Source: Armigeres subalbatus (Eukaryota > Arthropoda > Insecta > Diptera > Culicidae). From it: DNA of 64,000 nucleotides. Position numbers and translations under genes: made by a program. A model generated the notes under the pieces. That model worked only from the letters and a program-made list of their open reading frames with translations. It was not told where the DNA came from and did not search any database. The stretch lies in assembly GCF_024139115.2 (NCBI RefSeq), contig NC_085139.1, positions 8,279,533 to 8,343,532 on the forward strand, given 5' to 3'. Every line of letters starts with the position of its first letter. Position 1 is the first letter of the stretch. Below are positions 10,230 to 20,556 of the stretch, in pieces.

Positions 10230-11209
10230 CGCGGGAGAGCTGCTTTCTTGTAATCAATAAAGTTGAATCTGTAGCCACGCCCCTTTGGTGAGTGTTTGAC
10301 GGTTACACAATATTTGCAGCCATACCGGACAACAAAGAGGCGGGACTAATGAGCCATCTGTATTGATGATAAGAAAACTGCTCTCCCCCGCGCGCGTGGC
10401 ATTTCATTAGAAATGTTGCGGGCGGCGGTCCCAGCATCGGCGGAGTTGCTGAACAAATCAATCGGTTCTTCTCAGGGCCACCATCCTATGCAAAGGAAGA
10501 GGTGAGGCGAATATTGTTCAAAGAGCAAATTAACCACTTGGCGACGCCATAATGTTGCCGTCCGTAGCAGAATCACGAGTGCGCCCCGGGAGGAGATGCT
10601 ACAAATATGAATTCGTATGGATGGCATCAGTGGCAGCCAGGTGAAATTTTCTCAAGATCTTATTTGATTTTGTTGCAGCTTGTGATTGGGAAGGCGGATT
10701 ATTAACAATCAATCGAAAGATGGAGATGGAGACAGTTCAATCGAAATGATGCCGTCAGTAGCGAAATCACGAGTGCGCTTTGACGCGTGGTCTTTGCAAA
10801 AACATGTGTGCGTCTTCAGTGATTTGACGGTAGTTATCCTCATTTCTAAAGTTTTAATGGTTCAATACAGTAAAAAGTGCAATTAAACCTGATAAATTGA
10901 AATTTAGAAATACCCATGTATAGTAAAGCTCATTTAGAATATTTTTCGTAAAATTCGAAAAAGAACAATGAATTGAATTTAAACAAACAAAACTAAACTA
11001 CTCATATTATACAAAACTCGAGAATTCAATAAATTTGTTTTAATTACATAAATATATTAGTTCCTCTTAAAATGTAAATTTCATAAGAAATCCAAAGAGT
11101 AATTTTGTAGTACTCATGGATAATGGCACTAGATTCTTCATTTCACCAAACTGTTTCACGTAGTTTACGTCGGGCGGTCGTGTCTTGTACACAACCCTTA
11201 TGATTTTTT
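10230..11209 (+). repeat. Repeat unit E, inner left copy
   Basis: Uninterrupted junction of units A and E, showing the empty site into which Jockey-A inserted elsewhere (gaacgaaatggctcgcgcgcg..gagagctgctttc). The unit ends at acccttatgatttttt, which is the inner edge of the left palindrome arm. No gene seen. Confidence 0.65.
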
Positions 11210-11212
11210 CAA

Positions 11213-12010
11213 CAGTACGAATTGGAAAGCAATAGCTAGTTCTCTACACAGGATGAGGGTTGGACGAGAATTGGACGCTAGTTTACGGATCACACGAGGG
11301 ACTGAAGAGAATAGGCATAACGGCTGGTGTTTCGCAAAGCTCCATCCTGGCACCGACGTTGTGGAATGCGATGTACGAGAGTTATTGCAGCTAAGACTAC
11401 CAAGGGGCGTTAACATAGTTAGGTTTGCGGACAATGTGATGTTTATGTTAATCGGAGAAACTGTGGATAAGGTTGAAGTGCGTGCTATGTAAAGGCGGTG
11501 AAAGGCGGAAAAAGCTGGCATTAGCCAATCATAAAAGCGAAGTGATGATAATCAGCAACCGGAAAGCTGCTCAGCAGGTTACAACTACGGTCGTGGAGGT
11601 CACTATGGATTGGAAGCGAGAAGTGAAACATCACTCCCTGATGAACTGCAGTTCAATTTCAACAGTCACTTCGCTTGCGAGGTTAATAGCTGTGCTGGTG
11701 GCAAGTGCGTATCGGACCATATCGATGGATATGACTCCCACGAAAATTCAATTGGTTGAAGACTGTGACTGCTATAGACTGCGAGGCTAGTAGTTCCAAA
11801 GGAAGGAGGACCTATTAGCTCATTCCGAACCTGCAGTAGTGGTAAAACATGGAGAATTCAATTTCTTTCTGACGCATCTGTCAGGCCATGGATGCATAGG
11901 AAGTATCTGCAGAGACCCACTTTGCCCGACTTGTCGGAACAACGAAGAAACGCCAAAACGCGTGAAATTCGACTTCCCACGGTCGAAACGTCGGAGATGA
12001 AAGGACGCGC
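11213..12010 (+). pseudogene. R1-like non-LTR retrotransposon relic (RT C-terminal region)
   Basis: Scattered frames give recognisable pieces: a motif-B region near 11325 (SSILAPTLWNAM-like, in shifted frames), RFADNVMFMLIGETVD near 11420 (motif C, with FADD changed to FADN), KKLALANHKSEVMIISNRK near 11510, and a C-terminal segment near 11850-11960 with THLSGHGCIG and the cysteine pairs CRDPLCPTC. This order, with an RT palm followed by a C-terminal Cys motif, fits R1/LOA-group elements. Several stops and frameshifts are present. It forms the start of the palindrome centre and has no counterpart in the arms. Confidence 0.6.
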
Positions 12011-12296
12011 ACAGCTGAGGAAAAAAATTGTTTAGGGAGCTTTGCTATCGTTGGAAAAATAGTCCGCTGGTGTAGCCTACCCGAGAAAGGTTGAGAGCAA
12101 AACGATAACTCGTTTTGATGTTGCGAAATCGCCGAATATGATTACTTAATTTGATATCTTTTTGGTCGTTTTAATGGTTAAAATAACAAAATGTATAGCA
12201 GAAAAATCTTACTGAGACATCAAATCGAAAACTATTCCTGCTATCGATGAGAGCAAATCGAAAGCTAAAATTTATATTGGTTCTGATAACAAAATA
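12010..12296. other. Non-coding part of palindrome centre
   Basis: AT-rich sequence after the R1-like relic. The stretch gtagcctacccgagaaaggt (about 12075) has a loose inverted counterpart near 13515 (tgttcgggtagct). A second, older foldback may therefore surround the element at 12297-13340. No gene is supported. Confidence 0.35.
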
Positions 12297-13340
12297 CAGG
12301 GGTTAGACAAAATTTTGAGACAGGTAAAATTATGTCAAAATTCAAATCATTTCGCGTATAATAAACCGATTTTGATAAAACCAGGACCATCAGAAGCGGA
12401 TACTCTTCTAGTATACTGTCCCTTACAGAATCTGAGATTGGTCTTTGTACCGGAAATGTTCCGGTTTTCTGAGGTATATTCAAAATGCATTTTTTCTACT
12501 GCTTGTCATTTTATGTGAGATTTACTTTTATCATGTTTCATGCTTTCTCCAAAAACTGATACTGATATGCCGACCAATTGTGGCTGTAGATCAAGAATCC
12601 ATCAAAACTACGCAGAGATATGGCCATTTCCGTAAAAACGGTTACGGGAGCATTATGAAATGATAACAGATCGTAATAATGGAAATATGAGTATCTTACT
12701 TCATGACTTTGCGAGAAGATGATTACAGAAACATTTCCAGAATGATAGTGTCCACCGTAACCCTTACAGCAGGTTCCATGGGCCTTCCAGGAGGGGCCGG
12801 TTTTGGCGCCATCTGGTACCATGCATATATGGGTGCCAAAATTCATGTTTTCCAAAGACAATGAATATAGGATCTTTATTAGAAATACATTTTGAGGACT
12901 GTAAGACTCTCTGGTCAATTTGTAACGGGTTCCGGGTGTTCTGCGAAAGTGAAATTTGTTCAGGGTGTATGGCCCATCCCGTACCTTTTTCACGAAAAAA
13001 GCCATATCTCTGCTTATACCTAAGGATTTTCGATCTGCAGCCAGCATTCGTCAGCATATTAGTTCTAGTTTCTGGAGAAACCATAAAATAAAATGCGAGT
13101 AAACGTCACATAAAATGACAAGCAGAAGAAAAAAATGCATTTTTGACATACCCTCGGAAAACCTGGAACATCTCCGGTGGCCAATTACCAATCTGAAGTT
13201 TTGCATGGGGACAGTATACAAGAAGAGTTTCCGCGTCCGATGGTCCCGGTTTCATCAAAATCGGACTATTCTACACAAAGTTATGCTGATTTGAACTTCG
13301 ACAAAATTTTGCCTATCTTAACCTTTTTGTCTAACCCCTG
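12297..13340. mobile_element. TA-flanked foldback element with long inverted repeats
   Basis: Ends are CAGGGGTTAGACAAAA and its complement TTTTGTCTAACCCCTG (with one mismatch on the right), flanked by TA at 12295-12296 and 13341-13342. The arms extend about 340 bp (to about 12640 and from about 13000) with visible divergence. They include paired stretches such as cataaaatgacaagcag near 13110. TA duplication suggests the Tc1/mariner superfamily. The short frames inside (for example 12538-13047 on the minus strand) show no transposase motifs, so it is probably non-autonomous. Confidence 0.7.
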
Positions 13341-13342
13341 TA

Positions 13343-14012
13343 AGTACACAGTTTGATGTCAGATCATACAATTTAGAAATCTACAGCAACATGAGATCAA
13401 CATATGTAATCAATAATAATGATTCATATTTGAAATCAAATTTTGATTTCAATTTGATGTCGAAATCAAAATGTGTTTTCTATATGCTCTCATTATGTTT
13501 TCAGACTTTGTTCGGGTAGCTCCACTGTCAAGGACTATACCAACTAGATACCAGCTGATCGTGAAAAAAACAACCGTTTCGGAATCGTCGCGGCGCTGCG
13601 GAAGCCATCCTTCAACCTGAATCGCTTAAACGACTTCGGCACCCAACTGGTACGCCTAGTGAGCAAAGTAACCATGCCGTAATCACGAAAAGTAAGCAGT
13701 TCACGATCGCCCTAAGAAACACGTCAGTCGCCAGGCGAACCGTCATCGGCGAGTAAGGATGCTAAAAATGCAGCGACAGGGATTGAATTCTAAAGAGAAT
13801 GAGCAAGTCTCTCACTTATCATCTCTGTATAGGGGAACTGGGGGTAGGACGCCCACGTTAAGGAAAATGCCTTTTTAAACAATAAAACCCCCCTTTTCGG
13901 CCGTTTTTCACCAGCGCATACTGAAGAACAGCATATCTGCGACTGACTACCGATAACAGATATCTAATTGTCCATTTTATTGCACAGAAATTTGATTTTT
14001 AAAAAGCACCCG
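13343..14012. other. Non-coding part of palindrome centre, right side
   Basis: About 670 bp before the right arm begins at aaaaaatcataagggttg. Near 13830 lies gtataggggaactggggg followed by taggacgccc, which resembles the right terminus of the inverted-repeat element at 27373-27890, so a fragment of that family may be present. Nothing coding recognised. Confidence 0.35.
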
Positions 14013-15048
14013 AAAAAATCATAAGGGTTGTGTACAAGACACGACCGCCCGACGTAAACTACGTAAAACAGTTTGGTGAAATGAAGAATCTAGTGCCATT
14101 ATGAGTATTACAAAATTACTCTTTGGATTTCTTAAGAAATTTACATTTTAAAAGGAACTAATATATTTATGTAATTAAAACAAATTTATTGAATTCTCGA
14201 GTTTTGTATAATATGAGTAGTTTCGTTTTGTTAGTTTAAATTCAATTCATTGTTCTTTTTCAAATTTTTCGAAAAATATTCTAGTTGATCTTAACTACAC
14301 TTTGGTATTTCTAAATTTTAATTTATCAGGTTTGATTGCACTTTTTACTGTATTTATCCATTAAAACTTGAGATATGAGGATAACTACCGTCAAATCACT
14401 GAAGACGCACACATGTTTTTGCAAAGACCACGCGTCAAAGCGTACTCGTGGTTTCGCTACTGACGGCATCATTTCGATTGAACTGTCTCCATCTCCATCT
14501 TTCGATTAATTGTTAATAATCCGCCTTCCCAATCACAAGCTGCAACAAAATCAAATAAGATCTTGAAAAAATTTCACCTGGCTGCCACTGATGCCATCCA
14601 TACGAATTCATATTTGTAGCAACTTCTCCCGGGGCGCACTCGTGATTCTACTACGGATGGCAACATTATGGCGTCACAAAGTGGTTAATTTGCTCTTTGA
14701 ATAATAACCTCTTCCTATGCATAGGATGGTGGCCCTGAGAAGAACCGATTGATTCGTTCAGCAACTCCGCCGATGCTGGGACCGCCGCCCGCGACATTTC
14801 TAATGAAATGCCACGCGCGCAGGAGAGAGCAGTTTTCTTATCATCAATAAAGATTGCTCATTAGTCCCACCTCTTTGTTGTGCGGTATGGCTGCAAATAT
14901 TGTGTAACCGTCAAACACTCACCAAAGGGGCGTGGCTATAGGTTCAACTTTATTGATTACAAGAAAGCAGCTCTTCCACGCGCGATCCATTCCAGTTCGA
15001 GACAGCAACACGTACGGACGTGTTTGTTTATTTTCTCCCGGACCCGTC

Positions 15049-16268
15049 ATGGGAGACTCGGTGGCCGATTCGGTCGCTGGAAAAGTGCCTAAGCGCACTG
15101 CTCTTGGAGGCGCGGGTAACCCCTCCAAGCAGCTTTTGCTGAGCAACGTGTTCTGGCCGTTGCCGCTTGATGACGCAGGCAATCCGCCGAAGACGGGGAA
15201 GAAGCAGCAATCGCAGCTGCCGCAGGTGCAACCGGAGCGGAAGGAGAAGTGCCCGCCCGTTTTTGTGACGGGCGATCCGCCGGATTTACGCCCCAACATT
15301 CGACAGCTGATCGCTAAGGGGCTGAAATGTACTTTTCGGCTCTGCAGCGAGGGCGTGAAAGTGATGCCGGCCAACAGGGACCATCATCAATCCGTCGTGG
15401 AGTTCCTCGAGGTCCACAAGTATGAGTACTACACTCATGACCACCCCGGCACGAAGCCGCTCAAGGCTTTGCTGCGAGGACTTCACGACATGAAGGAGAA
15501 AGAGCTCCAAGCAGAGCTTGAAAGTTGCGGACTGAAGCCAGTAGCCGTCCACAAGATCGCTCGTCACGACAAGGCGAGGAGATATCGCGACCAGCTTTAC
15601 CTGATCCATCTGGAGCACGGCTCCACTACCTGGAAGGACCTGAAGCTGGTTGGCGTTATAAATTACACCGTCGTTGACTGGGAGCGATATCGGCCAGTGC
15701 ACCGCGATGTCACGCAATGCACCAACTGCTTCAATTTCGGGCACGGCACCAGGAACTGCCGCATGAAGCCGCAACAAGTGTGGCGAACCCCATCCGACTG
15801 ACGAGTGCGACAAAATGGAGGTGGCCGATCCCAAGTGCGCCAACTGTGGCGACAAACATCAGGCCACCACAAAGGGCTGCCAAAGCGAGCCGAGTTCCTG
15901 GAAATCCGGAAGAAGGCTTCCACCAGGACCATTCCGAAGAAGAACCGTGTTCCTGTAATCAACGAGGTGAATTTTCCAGCCATCCCGGATCCCCCCGGCT
16001 CCCCAAGCGACTGGAAGCGGCAGCTGCATCGGTTCAAGCTCCAGCATCGTCGGCACCATCCACCAGCGAATGGCCCCCGCTTCCTCCTCCTGGGTTCCGT
16101 CGGCAGTCGGAGAACGAAGCCGTCCCACCGGAAGAATCTGCCCCGCTGTACACTCCGGAGCAACTGATGCCGATCTTCGCGCAGCTCGCCACTCGACTGC
16201 GCAGCTGCAAAACCCGATTCGACCAGGTCTTCACACTTGGCATGTTCATCATTGAAAATGGCTGCTAG
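15049..16268 (+). pseudogene. Jockey-A2 ORF1, gag-like CCHC protein (frameshifted)
   Basis: ATG at 15049 (MGDSVADSVAGKVPK) follows a 62-nt 5' UTR. The first 250 residues stay open through the pre-knuckle domain and the first knuckle CTNCFNFGHGTRNC. A frameshift near 15770 throws the frame into a stop at 15801. The second and third knuckles (CDKMEVADPKC, CANCGDKH) and the C-terminal segment ending FIIENGC can be read in other phases up to the stop at 16266-16268. The stop overlaps the ORF2 ATG (16257) within atggctgctag. Role as for other Jockey ORF1 proteins: RNA binding and RNP assembly. Confidence 0.75.
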
Positions 16269-18887
16269 GGTGGGCCTGGTCAACTGGAACGCTTGCTCGC
16301 TAAAGAGCAAAACAATCGAGCTGAAGGATTTCCTTGAGGAGAAGGAAATAGATGTGGCGTTCATCACCGAAACGCACCTAAAACCGGAGGTGAACATCAA
16401 CATCCCGGACTTCCGCATCGTGCGACTCGACCCTCCGACCAGGGGAGGTGGTGTGGCCATCGCTCTTCGCTACAACATCAACTGTCGTCTGCTTCCAAGC
16501 TTCCAGCTCAGTGTCATCGAGGCCATCGGTGTCGAAATCACCACTTCGGTCGGCACAATCGCGCTCATCGCGGCGTACTGTCCAACGCAAGCCAAAGCCG
16601 GCGATGGATCATCAGCTGCCCTTCGGAGGGACATCGTCAAGCTGACGCGGAGGCAAGGCCAGTATATCATTGCCGGCGACTTGAATGCCAAACATCAAGC
16701 CTGGGGCAACAGTCGCGGCAATCGAAACGGCACCATCTGGAGCAACGACATGGAGGAAGGCCACTACACGATCCTGAGCCCGGATTCGCCCACTCGGCTG
16801 AGTCGGTCCGGTGCCCACGCAACGCTCGACCTCTACGTAACAAACCTGAGTGACCACGTCTCGCAGCCGGTTGTATACCAGGAGCTCAGTTCGGATCACT
16901 ATCCGGTGGTGGCGGAACTGGGCTCCTCGGTCAATCGGCACCAGCAGTTACGGCGGAACTACCACCGAGTGAACTGGCAGCGTTTCCAGCAGTGCGTCGA
17001 TAACACCGTCGACTACGAGGTGCGTCCGGAGACGCCGGAAAGTATCGACCGCCAGCTGTGCGCTATCGAGGAGGCGATCACGGCGGCCCGAGAGCAACAC
17101 GTACCGACGGCTCGGCAGGTAAGCAACTCCTTAAACATCGATACACTCACCAAAGATTTGATTCGATTGCGGAATGTCACTCGCAGGCAGTTTCAGCGTA
17201 CTGGACTGCCTGAGCTTAAGGCACGCTGCAATCGAATCACAAAATGATCAAGGCCAGAATGGTGGACCTCAAAAATAACGACTTCTCGAATAAGATCCGC
17301 ACTCTCCCAGACTATGCTAAGCCGTTCTGGAAAATGACCAAAATTCTAAAATCCAAGCCTCGGCCCATTCCACCTTTGATCCCACTAGACAATAATGGCT
17401 CTAAGGATCGCTTGATAACTCCTGCAGAGAAGGTCGCTGAAATAGGTCGTCACTTCGTCAGCTCACACAATCTTGGGCAGAACATCGTCAGTCCACACGA
17501 AGCAGCCGTCAACGAGCATGCTAACAACATTCATTTGATTCCCAACGACTTCTCGGAGGAGTTGGAGATCTCAGCTGACGAATTGACGGCCTATATCAAA
17601 TCGTCGAAGAACATGAAGGCCCCAGGCTTCGACAGCATCCTGAATCTCGAGCTCAAACACATGAGTGCTCCGTTCTTTGAGCACCTCTCGCTGATCTTTA
17701 ATCAGTGTCTCCGGCTTAGCTACTTCCCATCGTCCTGGAAGTCAGCGAAAGTCATCCCCATCCGGAAGCCTGGGAAGGATCCTTCCTCCCCCAAAAGTTA
17801 TCGACCCATCAGCCTTCTCTCAGGGTTATCCAAGCTATTCGAAAAGCTATTTATCATCGGTTACTTGAGTCTGCCGAAAATCTCAACATCTTGCTCGAGG
17901 AACAGTTTGGTTTCCGACGCGGTCGGTCAACTGTACACCAACTGACCCGAGTTACCAACGTCCTCAGACGGAACAAGTTTGTCTCGAAAACATCCGCCAT
18001 GGCCTTACTCAATGTCGAGAAGGCATTTGACAATGTATGGCATGATGGCCTGGTGTACAAACTACAACGCAACAATCTTCCCAGCTAACTGGTGAAAATC
18101 ATCAACAATTACCTGTCGGCAAAGACATTCCGCGTCTCAATCAGCGGAGCGAATTCCAATGCGCACAATATCGTCACAGACGTTCCCCAGGGCAGTATCT
18201 TCAGGCCCCTGCTTTTTAATCTGTTCACCTCCGACATACCCGACATTCTGTCTGTTCGCAGATGACATCTCCATCGTCTACAACGGTAGAGTGATCAGAG
18301 CGCTAGTGGCAAAACTCCAACGAGGCCTCGATGCCCTGACAGAGTACCTCACCAGCTGGAAGATCTGTATCAACGCGGCGAGGACCCAGGTCATCAACTC
18401 CCATAAACTCGTTCCGCCTGGGGACTGTAAAATCATCCTCAATGGCACGACTGTGGAATGGGCCAATGAGGCCGACTACCTTGGCTTGACCCTCGACAGC
18501 AAGCTTATTTTCAGGCAACAGGTTGACAAAACGGTGACAAAGTGTAACGTCTTGTTGAAACTAATGTACCCTTTGATCAACCGCCGGTCGTCATTGTCCC
18601 TGAAAAATAAGCTTGCTGTCTACAAGCAAATCATCCTCCCTGTGATCGAATATGGCATGCCGGTCTGGGAGAGCTGCGCTAAAACCCACCACCTCAAACT
18701 TCAACGGGTCCAAAACAAATTCCTGAGGATGATCCTCAACACCCCTCCCAGGACAAGAACATCCGAGGTCCACCGTCTGGCCGGAATAAAAACCTTACAT
18801 GAACGCTTTGGTGAGTGTAAAGAAAAGTTTAGGGTCCGTTGCTTGCATTCGGATCAGGCTCCAATTAGGGCGCTAGTTCCAATCTAG
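16257..18887 (+). pseudogene. Jockey-A2 ORF2, endonuclease and reverse transcriptase (frameshifted)
   Basis: Starts at ATG 16257 (MAARVGLVNWNACSLKSK). The APE endonuclease is complete: NWN, TETHLKPE (catalytic E), AGDLNAKHQAWGN (D, N) and SSDHYPVV (terminal DH). The RT has PGFDSILNLELK, YRPISLLSGLSKLFE, DVEKAFDNVWHDGL changed to NVEKAFDN, and FADDISIVYNG. Lesions against A1 and A3 are a 1-nt loss near 17243, another near 17845, a TAA near 18087, and a small deletion just before the FADD box near 18240. The C-terminal part to 18887 is open. No RNase H domain, as usual for Jockey. Confidence 0.8.
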
Positions 18888-19308
18888 GTTATCAAATTTT
18901 TTATTGTAAATATTAGTGTACAATGTACATAGTAGTTAGGTTATCAAATTTTAAAAAACATACCAGCGCCTCCTAAAGGCCGTCATGATATATCATATTA
19001 ACACTTAAATAACAATGTAAACATAAAAATTTAAAATTGAAGTTGGAGGGCCAAGCCGGCCGAGCACTGTACATGTAGAAAAATAATAATTGTAGAACAG
19101 AAAATGAAACAATAAAGAAGAATTTTACTACTACTACTTACTACGCGCGAGCCATTTCGTTCGAGATGTCGCGGAGAGCAGACCGTGGAACCACCTTCGG
19201 CATCGGCGGAGCTCCTACCGGAAATTTTATTCCCGGCGATGGTGTGGAGCGCGCGGTCGTCGTCATTAACATTAGCAGCGCTCAGATTAAATTTTCTTGT
19301 ATGAAGTA

Positions 19309-19495
19309 GGGGAATGACTGCTTTGGCAGGTTTTGTTCTATTATTGTCGGGGGTTTTTGTTGGCCAAATTTTATGAAATTTGGCCACAATATTCTTTGAT
19401 ATGCAAAGAATGTTAAGGCCAAATTTGAGCATAATTAGTTACCGAAAACCCCCTGACAATAATAGAACAAAACCTGCCAAAGCCGTAAAATCCCC
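19309..19495. mobile_element. TA-flanked palindromic MITE, copy 3
   Basis: Reverse-orientation counterpart of the copy at 100-290, sitting at the matching place in inverted unit A'. TA lies at 19307-19308 and 19496-19497. It was therefore already present before the unit was duplicated and is not an independent insertion. Confidence 0.65.
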
Positions 19496-19905
19496 TACTA
19501 ACGATTGGCTACCATCAATGAAAGTAGCTCTTAAGTCACAACTTGAGGCGAGATGAATTTTGATCAAAGTAAAACTTAATTGCTTGGTGATGGCAGATTG
19601 TTTTCCGTCGGTAGTAGAATCACGAGATCACGATTCAGAGAAAGACTTATAATTTTAGTAGATAGTCATCCATGCGAATACATTTTTGCAGCTTCTCCGT
19701 TTGATGCGTGCTCGTGATTCTACCTAAGAAAACATACGATGATTCAACTCATCCATGAGTTTTTAGGTGCTGAGTGTGGCTTGATTTGAATCGTCCATAA
19801 GTTTTTACCACAACAGACCAAACACATGCGTTATCGCTGGAACCGCGCTGGTCCGTTCTCCGTGACATCCAGAATACAAATGACGCGCGCACGCGAAACA
19901 CGGGG

Positions 19906-19914
19906 CTTTTTATA
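19906..19914 (-). promoter_or_regulatory. TATA box of promoter module, unit C3'
   Basis: Minus-strand TATAAAAAG, followed downstream by the same GC-rich block and gtcattt-type start as the modules at 7744 and 9473. It points toward unit A' and Jockey-A2, that is toward the palindrome centre, mirroring the left arm. Confidence 0.4.
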
Positions 19915-20556
19915 CACAGGGAAAACGAAGCAATGGATCAAAAGGCCCGTACCTTACTGCAATCTGATGTCCGTGTTGGGGATTTATGAACGGGATTGAT
20001 TATTTCTGAATTTTCCACCCGGTTTGGAAAGAAATAACATTTTCAATAGTTTAACGGTAATAATCAATAGTTTCAATGGAGTTGGCGAATTGCTGGAGAG
20101 TTTCCGAATCGATTGATAAGCAAATGTCGAAAATCCATCGAAAGATAAAGACGCTATTAGCGTTTGAAATCTATCCTAATTTCGTGACGGTTTCGAAATT
20201 GGAAATTTCGGTTTTACACCCTGTATCTGAGTCTTCCCCTTAGACGTAGTTTACGTCAAAATTGCGTGAGCAAAAACACGTCCGTACGTGCTGCTGTCTT
20301 GAACTGGAATGAGGCTGATTGCGCCACACGCGCCATTTTTTTTTACCATTATATATATCTTTATTTTATAAATTTGTGTGTGTACATGTCTACTTTTTAA
20401 GTGATATAAGTTTACTTCAACTTTTTCATCCTTTGCTTATATCTCTCTCATCAGTGATGAGTGTGTGGAATTATGTTTTGTGTTCTGTGTGTGTATACAT
20501 GGGTATATGTGTTTAATTTTAATTTGAAAACCTACTTAACCTAATAATTTGAAAAC

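Larger units (their letters stand above)
6164..11209 (+). repeat. Left arm of the giant palindrome
   Basis: This arm is the inverted counterpart of 14013-25766. In order it holds unit C1 (interrupted by Jockey-A3), a spacer to 7964, C2 (7965-8110), D2 (8110-8600), B (8600-9138), C3 (9138-9540), D (9540-9790), A (9790-10230) and E (10230-11209). Without Jockey-A3 it is about 3.8 kb. Outer ends match closely: 6164-6380 and the reverse complement of 25550-25766 differ at only a few bases by eye. Other stretches differ more, so this is not a perfect assembly mirror. No protein-coding gene is visible outside the inserted elements. Confidence 0.8.
14986..19143 (+). mobile_element. Jockey-clade non-LTR retrotransposon, copy A2
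   Basis: Full-length plus-strand relative of A1, from CCATTCCAGTTC at 14987 to AATAAAGAAG (19111) and a tail of ACT/TAC repeats. It is flanked by cgcgcga at 14979-14985 and 19144-19150, read as a 7-bp target duplication. ORF1 is very similar to A1 at the protein level. Because A1 and A2 share both the insertion point and the surrounding units in inverted orientation, they are most simply copies of one insertion made by an inverted duplication of the whole block. Confidence 0.85.

Noticed and set aside
12538..13047. 169-codon minus-strand frame in the foldback element
   Set aside because: Lies across the inverted arms and loop; no transposase signature, and the opposing arm does not preserve it.
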